Shown here in pieces: positions 5,352 through 12,306 of a stretch of DNA of 12,309 nt. Made by a program: the position numbers and the translations under genes. The stretch's first letter is position 1. The number at the start of each line of letters is the position of its first letter. The stretch spans positions 1 to 12,309 of the forward strand of contig CAZGUI010000073.1 of NCBI GenBank assembly GCA_964528875.1, given 5' to 3'. Source of the stretch: Bacteroides_E sp964528875 (GTDB lineage Bacteria; Bacteroidota; Bacteroidia; Bacteroidales; Bacteroidaceae). Below the pieces are notes generated by a model that saw only the letters and a list, made by a program, of their open reading frames with translations, did no database searches and was not told where the DNA came from.

Positions 5352-6143
5352 TTACAATTCTTTCAGTTCAGCATCTTCATGTTGAAAATCTTTCCTTCTT
5401 AACACAAAACTATTACTTAAGTATTTTTCTCGCACGACTTTATTTTCAGCCAATTCTTCGGGACTTCCTTGGAATAGAATTTTCCCTTCAAACAATAAAT
5501 AGGCTCTATCTGTAATACTTAATGTTTCTTGTACGTTATGGTCGGTAATCAAAATACCTATATTTCGATATTTCAATCGCCATACAATTTGCTGAATGTC
5601 TTCAACCGCAATAGGATCTACACCAGCAAAAGGTTCATCTAACATGATGAATTTGGGGTCAATGGCCAAACAACGAGCAATTTCTGTGCGCCTTCTCTCT
5701 CCTCCGGATAATTGATTCCCATTATTTTTACGCACTTTTTGCAGTCTAAATTCAGCTATTAAACTCTCCAGCTTATCTTTTTGTTCGCTACGTGTCATCT
5801 CAGTCATTTCCAACACAGAGGCAATATTATCTTCAACAGTCATTTGACGAAAAACGGAGGCTTCTTGTGCCAAGTAGCCAATACCTTTACGAGCTCTTTT
5901 ATAAACAGGATAGTCGGTTATTTCCAAATCATCAAGAAATATACGACCTTTATTGGGAGTGATTAACCCTACAGTCATATAGAAAGAAGTTGTTTTACCC
6001 GCACCGTTAGGCCCAAGTAAACCCACAATTTCACCTTGCTTAACATCTATAGAAACGTGGTCGACCACTGTTCGTTTACCGTATCTCTTCACCAAATCTT
6101 CGGTGCGTAACACCATTTTTTCTTCTCCCATTGTATCTCCCAT
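5352..6143 (-). CDS. lptB: LPS export ABC transporter ATP-binding protein LptB
   Basis: Cytoplasmic ATPase subunit that, as a dimer with LptF and LptG, extracts lipopolysaccharide from the inner membrane and drives it along the Lpt bridge. The protein has 263 residues, about 20 longer than E. coli LptB because of a short N-terminal lead and a C-terminal tail. Walker A is GPNGAGKT (44-51), the Q-loop glutamine is 93 (YLAQEASVFR), the signature is LSGGER (145-150), Walker B is FIMLDEP (165-171) with catalytic E170, and the switch is H202 in ITDHNVQETL. The sequence VKQGEIVGLLGPNGAGKTT and the DHNVRE-like switch are characteristic of LptB. The start is uncertain: ATG codons at 6143, 6131 and 6116 are all in frame, and the middle one (MGEEKMVLRTEDL) resembles the usual start. 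It is divergent from mlaE, with 70 bp between the start codons. Confidence 0.93.
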   Translation of the reverse strand: MGDTMGEEKMVLRTEDLVKRYGKRTVVDHVSIDVKQGEIVGLLGPNGAGKTTSFYMTVGLITPNKGRIFLDDLEITDYPVYKRARKGIGYLAQEASVFRQMTVEDNIASVLEMTEMTRSEQKDKLESLIAEFRLQKVRKNNGNQLSGGERRRTEIARCLAIDPKFIMLDEPFAGVDPIAVEDIQQIVWRLKYRNIGILITDHNVQETLSITDRAYLLFEGKILFQGSPEELAENKVVREKYLSNSFVLRRKDFQHEDAELKEL

Positions 6144-6153
6144 TATTTTGGAA

Positions 6154-6161
6154 CAAACTTA
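6154..6161 (-). promoter_or_regulatory. lptB promoter -7 box
   Basis: On the minus strand this reads TAAGTTTG, an exact TAnnTTTG match. The predicted start near 6149 leaves about 6 nt before the ATG at 6143, or about 18 nt before the ATG at 6131. That slightly favours the shorter protein. Confidence 0.45.
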
Positions 6162-6182
6162 GTAAAATAAGACGAAAAACCG

Positions 6183-6190
6183 TACATTTG
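6183..6190 (+). promoter_or_regulatory. mlaE-mlaF promoter -7 box
   Basis: TACATTTG is an exact TAnnTTTG match, 23 bp before the mlaE ATG and only 21 bp from the divergent lptB box. The predicted start is near 6195, giving a leader of about 20 nt. No -33 TTTG is found at the usual spacing. Confidence 0.45.
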
Positions 6191-6213
6191 CAACTAAATA
6201 TATCCCATTAAGC

Positions 6214-6951
6214 ATGAAACATTTAGCCCAGTTTGGTGAATATCTAATCCTAATGAAAAGGACTTTTGCAAGACCTGAGCGTTTTCGCATGTTTTTCAAA
6301 CAGTATCTAAAAGAACTGGAAAAACTAGGCGTCGACTCCATTGGTATTGTATTATTAATCTCCTTTTTCATTGGTGCGGTAATAACCATACAAATAAAAA
6401 TAAATATTGAAAGCCCTTGGATGCCTAGATGGACCGTGGGTTATGTTACTAGAGAAATTTTACTTTTAGAGTTTTCTTCTGCTATAATGTGTCTTATTTT
6501 AGCAGGAAAAGTAGGCTCAAATATTGCCTCAGAATTAGGAACTATGCGTGTAACGCAGCAGATTGATGCTTTAGAAATCATGGGGATTAATTCGGCAAAT
6601 TATCTTATTTCCCCAAAAATTCTTTCAATGATTACCATGATCCCTATTCTGGTTTCATTTAGTATTTTTGCAGGAATCATCGGAGCTTTTTCAACCAGTT
6701 GGTTTGGAGGAATAATGTCTGCAACAGATTTAGAATACGGACTGCAATATGCGTTTGTGGAGCGTTTTATATGGATTTCTTACATAAAATCATTCTTTTT
6801 TGCATTTATTATTGCCAGCGTTTCCGCATTCTTTGGTTACTCTGTACAAGGAGGATCTATTGCTGTAGGTAAGGCTTCAACTAATGCGGTTGTTGCCAGT
6901 AGTGTTTTTATCCTCTTTTCTGACCTTATCTTAAACTTATTATTATCATGA
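6214..6951 (+). CDS. mlaE: MlaE-type phospholipid ABC transporter permease
   Basis: Inner-membrane permease of the MlaFEDB-type complex, which moves glycerophospholipids between the inner and outer membranes and so maintains outer-membrane lipid asymmetry. The protein has 245 residues, within the usual family range. An amphipathic N-terminal segment (about 1-40) precedes several hydrophobic stretches: IGIVLLISFFIGAVITIQI, ILLLEFSSAIMCLILAGKVG, ILSMITMIPILVSFSIFAGI, and the C-terminal SSVFILFSDLILNLLL. The family core GSNIASELGTMRVTQQIDALEIMGINSANYLISPK (about 102-136) is clear; it contacts the ATPase. The last four bases ATGA overlap the mlaF start, indicating translational coupling. No MlaD (MCE-domain) or MlaC gene is in the window; they would have to be encoded elsewhere. 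Confidence 0.93.
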   Translation: MKHLAQFGEYLILMKRTFARPERFRMFFKQYLKELEKLGVDSIGIVLLISFFIGAVITIQIKINIESPWMPRWTVGYVTREILLLEFSSAIMCLILAGKVGSNIASELGTMRVTQQIDALEIMGINSANYLISPKILSMITMIPILVSFSIFAGIIGAFSTSWFGGIMSATDLEYGLQYAFVERFIWISYIKSFFFAFIIASVSAFFGYSVQGGSIAVGKASTNAVVASSVFILFSDLILNLLLS

Positions 6952-7718
6952 TTGAACTGAACAACATTAGTAAGTCTTTCGACGGACAAATAGTACTGAA
7001 AGATATTGATGCCATTTTTGAGAATGGAAAGACCAATCTAATAATAGGACAAAGTGGATCTGGAAAAACAGTACTCATGAAATGTATTGTGGGATTATTG
7101 ATACCTGAAATTGGCGATATTCTCTATGACGGCAGAAGCTTTATCCAAATGAATAAATATGCCAAGAAAGATTTACGCCGTGAAATGGGTATGATCTTTC
7201 AAAGTGGTGCGCTATTCGATTCAATGACGGTTTTACAAAATGTAATGTTTCCCTTGGATATGTTTAGCCGTGATTCCTTTAACCAAAGAGCTAAACGAGC
7301 GATGTTTTGCTTAGATCGAGTAAATTTAACAGAAGCCAAAGATAAATATCCGGCTGAAATTAGTGGAGGAATGCAGAAAAGAGTTTCTATTGCACGAGCT
7401 ATTGCGTTAAATCCTCAATATCTTTTTTGTGACGAGCCAAATTCAGGCCTAGACCCTAAGACTTCCCTCGTTATAGATGCTCTGATTCAAGACATTACCA
7501 AAGATTTCAACATGACAACAATCATCAACACACATGACATGAATTCTGTGATGGCAATTGGTGAGAAAATTATTTATATACACGAAGGAGTTAAAGAATG
7601 GGAAGGAGACAAAGAGAGCATTTTAACAGCTAAGAACAAAAATCTTAACAACTTTGTTTTTGCTTCAGATCTATTCAAGAAAGTAAAAGACATTGAAATG
7701 CATAATTCAGAAGAGTAA
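6948..7718 (+). CDS. mlaF: MlaF-type phospholipid ABC transporter ATPase
   Basis: Cytoplasmic ATP-binding subunit partnering MlaE. The protein has 256 residues, close to the family norm. Walker A is GQSGSGKT (34-41), the Q-loop is Q85 in GMIFQSGALFDSMTVLQNV, the signature is SGGMQKR (139-145), Walker B is YLFCDEP (158-164) with E163, the D-loop is SGLDP, and the switch is H196 in INTHDM. The GALFDSMTV stretch after the Q-loop and the SGGMQKRVSIARAI signature separate MlaF from other ABC ATPases. The start codon overlaps the mlaE stop by 4 bp. The C-terminal ~30 residues continue past the nucleotide-binding domain, as in other MlaF proteins, where the tail helps dimerise the subunits. A bidirectional terminator follows 6 bp after the stop. 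Confidence 0.93.
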   Translation: MIELNNISKSFDGQIVLKDIDAIFENGKTNLIIGQSGSGKTVLMKCIVGLLIPEIGDILYDGRSFIQMNKYAKKDLRREMGMIFQSGALFDSMTVLQNVMFPLDMFSRDSFNQRAKRAMFCLDRVNLTEAKDKYPAEISGGMQKRVSIARAIALNPQYLFCDEPNSGLDPKTSLVIDALIQDITKDFNMTTIINTHDMNSVMAIGEKIIYIHEGVKEWEGDKESILTAKNKNLNNFVFASDLFKKVKDIEMHNSEE

Positions 7719-7723
7719 TAAAT

Positions 7724-7762
7724 AAAAATCCCATCTACTTAAATTGTAAATGGGATTTTTTT
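7724..7762. terminator. Bidirectional intrinsic terminator between mlaF and der
   Basis: AAAAATCCCAT (7724-7734) pairs perfectly with ATGGGATTTTT (7750-7760). TAC and GTA extend the stem inward after one C/A mismatch. A T-run lies on the right and an A-run on the left, so it can end the rightward mlaEF transcript and the leftward der transcript. Confidence 0.9.
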
Positions 7763-7778
7763 ATATCTAATAAAGATC

Positions 7779-9092
7779 TTATTTCCTACGCATAAAAATA
7801 TTTATAGGAGTACCTGTTAAAGGCCACTTCTCTCGCATTTTATTTTCCAAAAATCGTTTGTATGGATCTTTTATATATTGAGGTAAATTTGCAAAAAACA
7901 CAAAAGAAGGAATACGCGTATTAGGCAACTGCGTAATGTACTTAATTTTAATGTACTTTCCTTTGATGGAAGGTGGAGGATAAGCTTCAATAAAAGGGAG
8001 TAACTCGCTATTTAAGTCTGCTGTAGAGATACGCAACTTTTTATTCTCATATACCCTACCTGCTTCTTCTAAAATACGTATAATTCGTTGTTTAGTCAAT
8101 GCAGAAGCAAAAACAATAGGGAAATCCACAAAAGGAGCAAATCTTTGACGTACAGCTTTTTCAAAAGTTTTCATTACCAGTGTTGATTTATCTTCTACTA
8201 AATCCCACTTATTAACAACAACAACTAAGCCTTTTGCATTTTTCTGAATCAGAGAGAATATACTTAAATCCTGTCCCTCAATGCCTTGTGTAGCATCTAA
8301 CATTAATACACAAACATCTGAATTCTCAATTGCACGAATAGAACGAACTACAGAATAATACTCTAAATCTTCACGCACTTTAGTTTTTCTACGTATACCT
8401 GCTGTATCAACCAAGTAAAAATCAAAACCAAATTTATTGTATTTTGTATATATAGAATCTCTTGTAGTACCTGCTATTTCTGTTACAATGTTACGATCTT
8501 CTCCGATAAAAGCATTAACAATAGAGGATTTGCCCACATTAGGACGACCGACAATAGCTATTCTAGGTGTATCATCTTCTAAAATCTCCAACTGTTTCTT
8601 CTTAAATTTAGAAACTAAAAAATCCAACAATTCACCGGTTCCACTTCCTGAAACAGCAGAAATACAGTAAGGATCACCTAATCCTAATTTATAGAATTCA
8701 GCCGCACCAAAATGCAACTCACTATTATCTGTTTTATTAGCAACAACAATCACAGGTTTTTCTGTTCTTCGAAGAATACCTGCCACTTCATCATCTAAGT
8801 CTGTTAATCCACTCTTCACGTCAACTAGAAAGAGAATAACATCAGCCTCTTCTACTGCAACCATTACTTGCTTTCTGATTTCATCCTCAAACACATCGTC
8901 GGAACGAACTACCCAACCTCCGGTATCAACAATAGAGAACTCATTATCTAACCATTCAACCTTTCCATACTGGCGATCTCGTGTAGTACCGGCAGTATCA
9001 TCAACAATGGCTCTACGAGTTTGTGTAAGTCTATTAAAAAGTGTTGATTTCCCCACATTAGGACGACCAACAATAGCAACCAAATTTCCCAT
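7779..9092 (-). CDS. der: Ribosome biogenesis GTPase Der (EngA)
   Basis: Essential cytoplasmic GTPase needed for assembly of the 50S ribosomal subunit. At 437 residues it has the family's usual length and its unique tandem pair of G domains. G domain 1 has GRPNVGKS (9-16), DTGG (56-59), NKTD (119-122) and SAVSG (145-149). G domain 2 has GRPNVGKS (182-189), DTAG (229-232), NKWD (294-297) and SA (330-331). A C-terminal KH-like domain (about 352-437, containing YPPPSIKGKYIKIKYITQ and LTGTPINIFMRRK) closes the protein. All nucleotide-binding motifs are intact. It is the last gene of the yceD-rpmF-fabH-era-der cluster, starting 22 bp after the era stop, so it is probably co-transcribed with era. 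It ends against the shared terminator at 7724-7762. Confidence 0.97.
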   Translation of the reverse strand: MGNLVAIVGRPNVGKSTLFNRLTQTRRAIVDDTAGTTRDRQYGKVEWLDNEFSIVDTGGWVVRSDDVFEDEIRKQVMVAVEEADVILFLVDVKSGLTDLDDEVAGILRRTEKPVIVVANKTDNSELHFGAAEFYKLGLGDPYCISAVSGSGTGELLDFLVSKFKKKQLEILEDDTPRIAIVGRPNVGKSSIVNAFIGEDRNIVTEIAGTTRDSIYTKYNKFGFDFYLVDTAGIRRKTKVREDLEYYSVVRSIRAIENSDVCVLMLDATQGIEGQDLSIFSLIQKNAKGLVVVVNKWDLVEDKSTLVMKTFEKAVRQRFAPFVDFPIVFASALTKQRIIRILEEAGRVYENKKLRISTADLNSELLPFIEAYPPPSIKGKYIKIKYITQLPNTRIPSFVFFANLPQYIKDPYKRFLENKMREKWPLTGTPINIFMRRK

Positions 9093-9114
9093 GATGCTTT
9101 CCTTTTTTATCTAT

Positions 9115-9996
9115 TTATTCGGGTTGATAACCAAAATTGCGTAATCCTTTATTAGAGTTACGCCAATCTTTTTCAACCTTCACAAAAGTTTTCAAAAATA
9201 TTTTTTTATCAAAAAAGCGCTCTAATTCTTTACGAGATTCAGTAGCTACTTTTTTCAATGCTTTCCCCTCTTTACCTATAATGATACCTTTTTGTGAGTC
9301 TCGTTCCACATAGATCACAGCATAGATATCAATTTGATTGTCATTTTCCTTAAATTCCTCAACGACTACTTCAACTGCATAAGGAACCTCCTTGTCATAG
9401 TAAAGAAGTATTTTTCCACGAATAATCTCGGACACAAAGAAACGTGCAGGCTTATCTGTCCACTGATCTTTTGCAAAATATGGAGGTGAATCAGGAAGCA
9501 ACTCTATGATTCGTTGCATTATATAATCCACATTGAAATTATTCAAGGCAGAAATAGGTAGAATCTCAGCTTTAGGCATCATTTTTTCCCAAGCAACAAC
9601 TAAATCCTCCAGTTTCTTTTGGTCTGATAAATCAACCTTATTAATCAACAATAAAATGGGAATATCCAAAGTATTGACTTTTTCTATAAAGTCTATATTT
9701 TTCTCAAAGTCTTCAACAACATCCGTAACATAAAGTAGTACATCGGCATCAACCAAAGCAGAACAAGAAAAATTCAGCATCGATTCTTGCAATTTATAAT
9801 TTGGCTTGATAACACCCGGCGTATCAGAGAAAACAATTTGAGCATCCTCGGTATTATAAATCCCCATAATCCGATGTCTTGTAGTTTGCGACTTGAAAGT
9901 AGTAACTGACACTTTCTCACCAACCAACGCATTCATCAATGTAGATTTTCCCACATTGGGATTCCCTACTATATTTACAAATCCTGCTTTATGCAT
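9115..9996 (-). CDS. era: GTPase Era, 30S ribosome assembly
   Basis: Essential GTPase that binds the 3' end of 16S rRNA near the anti-Shine-Dalgarno sequence and promotes 30S maturation. It acts in the cytoplasm, often near the membrane. The protein has 293 residues, typical of Era. The G domain shows GNPNVGKS (11-18), the switch-I region SQTTRHR (36-42), DTPG (58-61), NKVD (119-122) and SA (149-150). A C-terminal KH domain (about 185-293) carries the RNA-binding GxxG loop in GIIIGKEGKALKK (237-249). It lies between fabH (70-bp gap with a probable terminator) and der (22-bp gap). With that terminator upstream, its expression may be partly lower than that of fabH or depend on readthrough. Confidence 0.97.
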   Translation of the reverse strand: MHKAGFVNIVGNPNVGKSTLMNALVGEKVSVTTFKSQTTRHRIMGIYNTEDAQIVFSDTPGVIKPNYKLQESMLNFSCSALVDADVLLYVTDVVEDFEKNIDFIEKVNTLDIPILLLINKVDLSDQKKLEDLVVAWEKMMPKAEILPISALNNFNVDYIMQRIIELLPDSPPYFAKDQWTDKPARFFVSEIIRGKILLYYDKEVPYAVEVVVEEFKENDNQIDIYAVIYVERDSQKGIIIGKEGKALKKVATESRKELERFFDKKIFLKTFVKVEKDWRNSNKGLRNFGYQPE

Positions 9997-10014
9997 AACG
10001 TTTTTGTTTTAGAT

Positions 10015-10047
10015 AAAAAAACGCACCAAATATTAAATAAGATGCGT
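10015..10047 (-). terminator. Probable intrinsic terminator between fabH and era
   Basis: In the minus-strand RNA, ACGCAUC (10047-10041) pairs with GGUGCGU (10027-10021) as seven base pairs including one G-U wobble. It closes a 13-nt loop and is followed by U6 (10020-10015). The wobble pair works only in the minus-strand RNA; on the plus strand it would be a C/A mismatch. The stem is short, so termination is probably partial. Confidence 0.6.
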
Positions 10048-10066
10048 CTCTAATTATCATTCGTAG

Positions 10067-11080
10067 TTATTCTGTTGCTGTGGGACTACCATCATAACCC
10101 CATTTCAAAAACAGTGCTCCCCAAGTAAAACCAGCACCAAAAGCGGTAAAAATCATATTATCACCTTTTCTTAGTTTCTCTTCATGATCCCATACACAGA
10201 GAGGCAATGAAGCTGCACTCGTATTACCATAATGTTCAATGTTTACCAAGACTTTATCTTCAGGTAATTCTAAACGATGAGCAATCGCTGAAATAATCCT
10301 TAAATTAGCCTGGTGGGGAACGACCCAATCAATAGTATCTTTCGTCAGATTATTGCGTTCTGCAATTTCTGCACAAACATCAGACATATTAGACACAGCA
10401 TATCTAAAGACAGTACGTCCTTCTTGATATATATAATGTAAATGGTTCTCTACTGTAAAAGGCGAAGGAGGACAAACTGAACCTCCAGCTTTAATATGAA
10501 GAAAGGGTAAACCCTGTCCGTCAGTCCGAAGCTTTGAATCTAATACACCTAATTCCTCTGTGGTAGGCTCCAACAGAAATGCCGCTGCACCATCTCCAAA
10601 GATAGGGCATGTTGCACGGTCTGTATAATCAACAATTGCAGACATTTTATCTGCACCTACAATAATTACTTTTTTATAAACACCTGAGCGGATAAATGCA
10701 GAACCTGTTTCCAAGCCATATAAAAAGCCAGAACAAGCTGCCTGCAAATCATAAGCAAAGGCATTTGTAATTCCATTCTTCTTGCAAACAATCGACGCAG
10801 TTGAAGGGAATGCATAGTCGGGAGTAGAAGTAGCTACAATAACTAGATCTACTTCTTCAGGATTTGTATTCGTTTTTTTCAACAGTTGTTTAACAGCCTT
10901 TCTTGCCATGTAAGAAGTACCTAAACCTTCTTCATTCAAAATTCGCCGTTCTTTAACCCCTATTCGAGTCATTATCCACTCATCAGTGGTATCAACCATT
11001 TTAGAGATATCGTCGTTATTCAACACATACTCAGGAACAAATCCACCTACACCAGTAACTACTGCACTTATATTACTCAT
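10067..11080 (-). CDS. fabH: Beta-ketoacyl-ACP synthase III
   Basis: Cytoplasmic enzyme that starts type II fatty-acid synthesis by condensing an acyl-CoA (acetyl-CoA or a branched primer) with malonyl-ACP. With the ATG at 11080 it has 337 residues, the usual FabH length. The catalytic triad is complete: C116 in LQAACSGF, H256 in PHQANLR and N286 in HYGNTSAAS. The N-terminal thiolase-like half contains TDEWIMTRIGVKERR, and the C-terminus carries GAGFTWGALF. The open frame runs to 11128, but only with a TTG start and a non-conserved extension, so the ATG is preferred. It follows rpmF with 80 bp between and precedes era, an order seen in many bacteria where lipid initiation and ribosome genes are linked. 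Primer specificity cannot be read directly. Confidence 0.96.
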   Translation of the reverse strand: MSNISAVVTGVGGFVPEYVLNNDDISKMVDTTDEWIMTRIGVKERRILNEEGLGTSYMARKAVKQLLKKTNTNPEEVDLVIVATSTPDYAFPSTASIVCKKNGITNAFAYDLQAACSGFLYGLETGSAFIRSGVYKKVIIVGADKMSAIVDYTDRATCPIFGDGAAAFLLEPTTEELGVLDSKLRTDGQGLPFLHIKAGGSVCPPSPFTVENHLHYIYQEGRTVFRYAVSNMSDVCAEIAERNNLTKDTIDWVVPHQANLRIISAIAHRLELPEDKVLVNIEHYGNTSAASLPLCVWDHEEKLRKGDNMIFTAFGAGFTWGALFLKWGYDGSPTATE

Positions 11081-11099
11081 TAGAATATTTTTTTCCACA

Positions 11100-11151
11100 A
11101 TTAATCCTTCTGAGAATATTATTCCCAAAAAGAAAAAAGAAAAGGATTAAT
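11100..11151 (-). promoter_or_regulatory. 10-bp inverted repeat between rpmF and fabH
   Basis: ATTAATCCTT (11100-11109) is perfectly complementary to AAGGATTAAT (11142-11151), enclosing 32 nt that are pyrimidine-rich in the transcribed (minus) strand. No U-tract follows, so it is not a normal terminator. It may be an mRNA processing or stabilising hairpin; the role is unproven. Confidence 0.45.
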
Positions 11152-11160
11152 AATCTCTGA

Positions 11161-11346
11161 TTATAACGCCACGTTTTTTTCGATTGCAATCTGGCCTCTA
11201 TAGTAGCCACACTCAGCACATACGCGATGAAAAACATGCCATTCTCCACAATTTGGACAAATAGCTAAAGTAGGTGCCACCGCTTTATCGTGCGTTCTTC
11301 TATTTCTAGTTCTAGTTTTAGATTGTCTTCTTTTTGGTGTTGCCAT
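11161..11346 (-). CDS. rpmF: 50S ribosomal protein L32
   Basis: Small basic protein of the large ribosomal subunit, 61 residues. The N-terminus MATPKRRQSKTRTRNRRTHD is the highly conserved rRNA-binding segment of bacterial L32. The zinc-ribbon cysteines are all present: C30 and C33 (CPNCGEWH), C43 and C46 (CAECG). This is therefore the zinc-binding type, without the cysteine loss seen in zinc-independent paralogues. It lies 11 bp after the yceD stop and 80 bp before the fabH ATG. The yceD-rpmF pairing is very widely conserved and supports co-transcription from the promoter at 11951-11958. A short AT-rich spacer without a Shine-Dalgarno sequence precedes its ATG, as elsewhere in the window. 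Confidence 0.97.
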   Translation of the reverse strand: MATPKRRQSKTRTRNRRTHDKAVAPTLAICPNCGEWHVFHRVCAECGYYRGQIAIEKNVAL

Positions 11347-11357
11347 TTTTTTATTTT

Positions 11358-11903
11358 TTAATTATTATCTAATATTTTCTTTAAGTCATTCCATCGAGGG
11401 TCTGATTCTTCCTCTTCCTCAATTAAAGAAGCATCATGTGCTTCCAAATAAGATAGCATTGCAGGATCACATTCTCCCTCTTCATGCACTCTCATTATAG
11501 GCAAAGACAGTAAGATAAATTCATATAGCAACCAAGCTATATCTAACTTTCTCTCTTCATCAGAAACCATCATTAAATCATCATCTAACTCTTCTGTCTT
11601 TTCTCCCAGCTTAATCAGCAATTCTTTTTCTGTTTCAACAGGGTATTTCATCTCAGCTAAGCAACGATCACAAGCTACTGAAACAAATCCTTTCAGATTA
11701 AAAATGAATTCATAAGTAGATGACACTCTTTTCACCAACAAACTAACATCAACATTTCCTTCTATAATTTCAGTCTGATCTAATGTCGAAAAGAAAGCAT
11801 CATCTAAAGTATATTCAAAATGCAATTCGTCCTGCTCAACTTTTGTTAAGTCAACTATATATGCATCTTTTGATTTTTCTATTTTTCTTTCTTTATTTTC
11901 CAC
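11358..11903 (-). CDS. yceD: YceD/DUF177 family protein, rRNA maturation factor
   Basis: Cytoplasmic DUF177 protein of 181 residues; family members in bacteria and chloroplasts are linked to 23S rRNA accumulation and nearly always precede rpmF. The signature segment is FVSVACDRCLAEMKYPVETEKELLIKLGE (about 93-121), with the paired cysteines CDRC. A later E-C-D (EGECDPAM) and the acidic C-terminus EEEEESDPRWNDLKKIL are also typical. The start is inferred to be GTG at 11903: there is no in-frame ATG upstream before the stop codon at 11928-11930, and the next in-frame methionine falls inside the conserved domain. It is the first gene of the yceD-rpmF-fabH-era-der cluster, about 45 nt downstream of a TATCTTTG promoter box. 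Confidence 0.9.
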   Translation of the reverse strand: MENKERKIEKSKDAYIVDLTKVEQDELHFEYTLDDAFFSTLDQTEIIEGNVDVSLLVKRVSSTYEFIFNLKGFVSVACDRCLAEMKYPVETEKELLIKLGEKTEELDDDLMMVSDEERKLDIAWLLYEFILLSLPIMRVHEEGECDPAMLSYLEAHDASLIEEEEESDPRWNDLKKILDNN

Positions 11904-11950
11904 ACTATTATAGTATCTAAATGAGACTTAATAAGAGTTTATTCGGCCGA

Positions 11951-11958
11951 CAAAGATA
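11951..11958 (-). promoter_or_regulatory. Promoter -7 box of the yceD-rpmF-fabH cluster
   Basis: On the minus strand this reads TATCTTTG, exactly TAnnTTTG. A GTTG at 11982-11979 lies at 20-nt spacing, and an exact TTTG (11985-11982) lies at 23 nt, so a weak -33 box is plausible. The predicted start is near 11946, inside the perfect palindrome TCGGCCGA (11943-11950). Confidence 0.5.
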
Positions 11959-12275
11959 CGAATATAAAAAACAAGCAACAACAAAAATCCATTTATTTGT
12001 AAGCAAGTCAATTAAAATCAACAAAAAACAGACTTAAAAATCGATCCATTAATAGATATTCTTGTCTTTTTTAACAAAGAAATAATAGAACAGATAGTTA
12101 CTCACTATAACTCATGCCCTAAATCACTTACTGTTAGTAATTCAAGTGTGTACACCCACTACATCCACACTATGATTGATCTATTGTTTTTGATTTTTCA
12201 CAATAACAGAAAGAGCTATATTCTTTGTAGATACAACATAGAATAAAGCCTTAGACAAGTTCTTTAAACAGACAA
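11959..12275. other. Non-coding gap with several inverted repeats
   Basis: No credible gene is present; the longest small frame noted encodes 24 codons with no supporting signal. Several dyads follow each other: TTACT/AGTAA (12128-12140), AGTGTG/CACACT (12145-12171), TATTGT/ACAATA (12182-12205) and a composite stem at 12215-12249. In the last, GCT-TATTCT-TTGT pairs with ACAA-AGAATA-AGC, interrupted by one A/A mismatch and a 3-nt bulge. Short dyads are common by chance in AT-rich DNA; only the last is notable. Confidence 0.5.
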
Positions 12276-12306
12276 AGCCCTAAAGATTTGAATCATCTTC
12301 AGGGCT
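12276..12306 (-). terminator. Terminator-like hairpin for a leftward gene beyond the right edge
   Basis: AGCCCT (12276-12281) pairs with AGGGCT (12301-12306), and AAGAT (12283-12287) pairs with ATCTT (12295-12299), closing a 7-nt loop. The position between them is an A/C mismatch on the plus strand but a G-U pair in the minus-strand RNA, which then has a continuous 12-bp stem. A loose U-tract (UUUGUCUGUUU) follows on the minus strand. It probably ends the gene upstream of yceD, which lies outside the window. The plus-strand 3' side is cut off by the window edge. Confidence 0.55.

Noticed and set aside
11081..11128. 16-residue N-terminal extension of FabH
   Set aside because: It depends on a TTG start and overlaps the inverted repeat; the ATG at 11080 starts the conserved protein.
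12172..12246. 24-codon plus-strand frame (MIDLLFLIFHNN...)
   Set aside because: No promoter or start signal; its end overlaps a hairpin, and hydrophobic short frames arise easily in AT-rich DNA.
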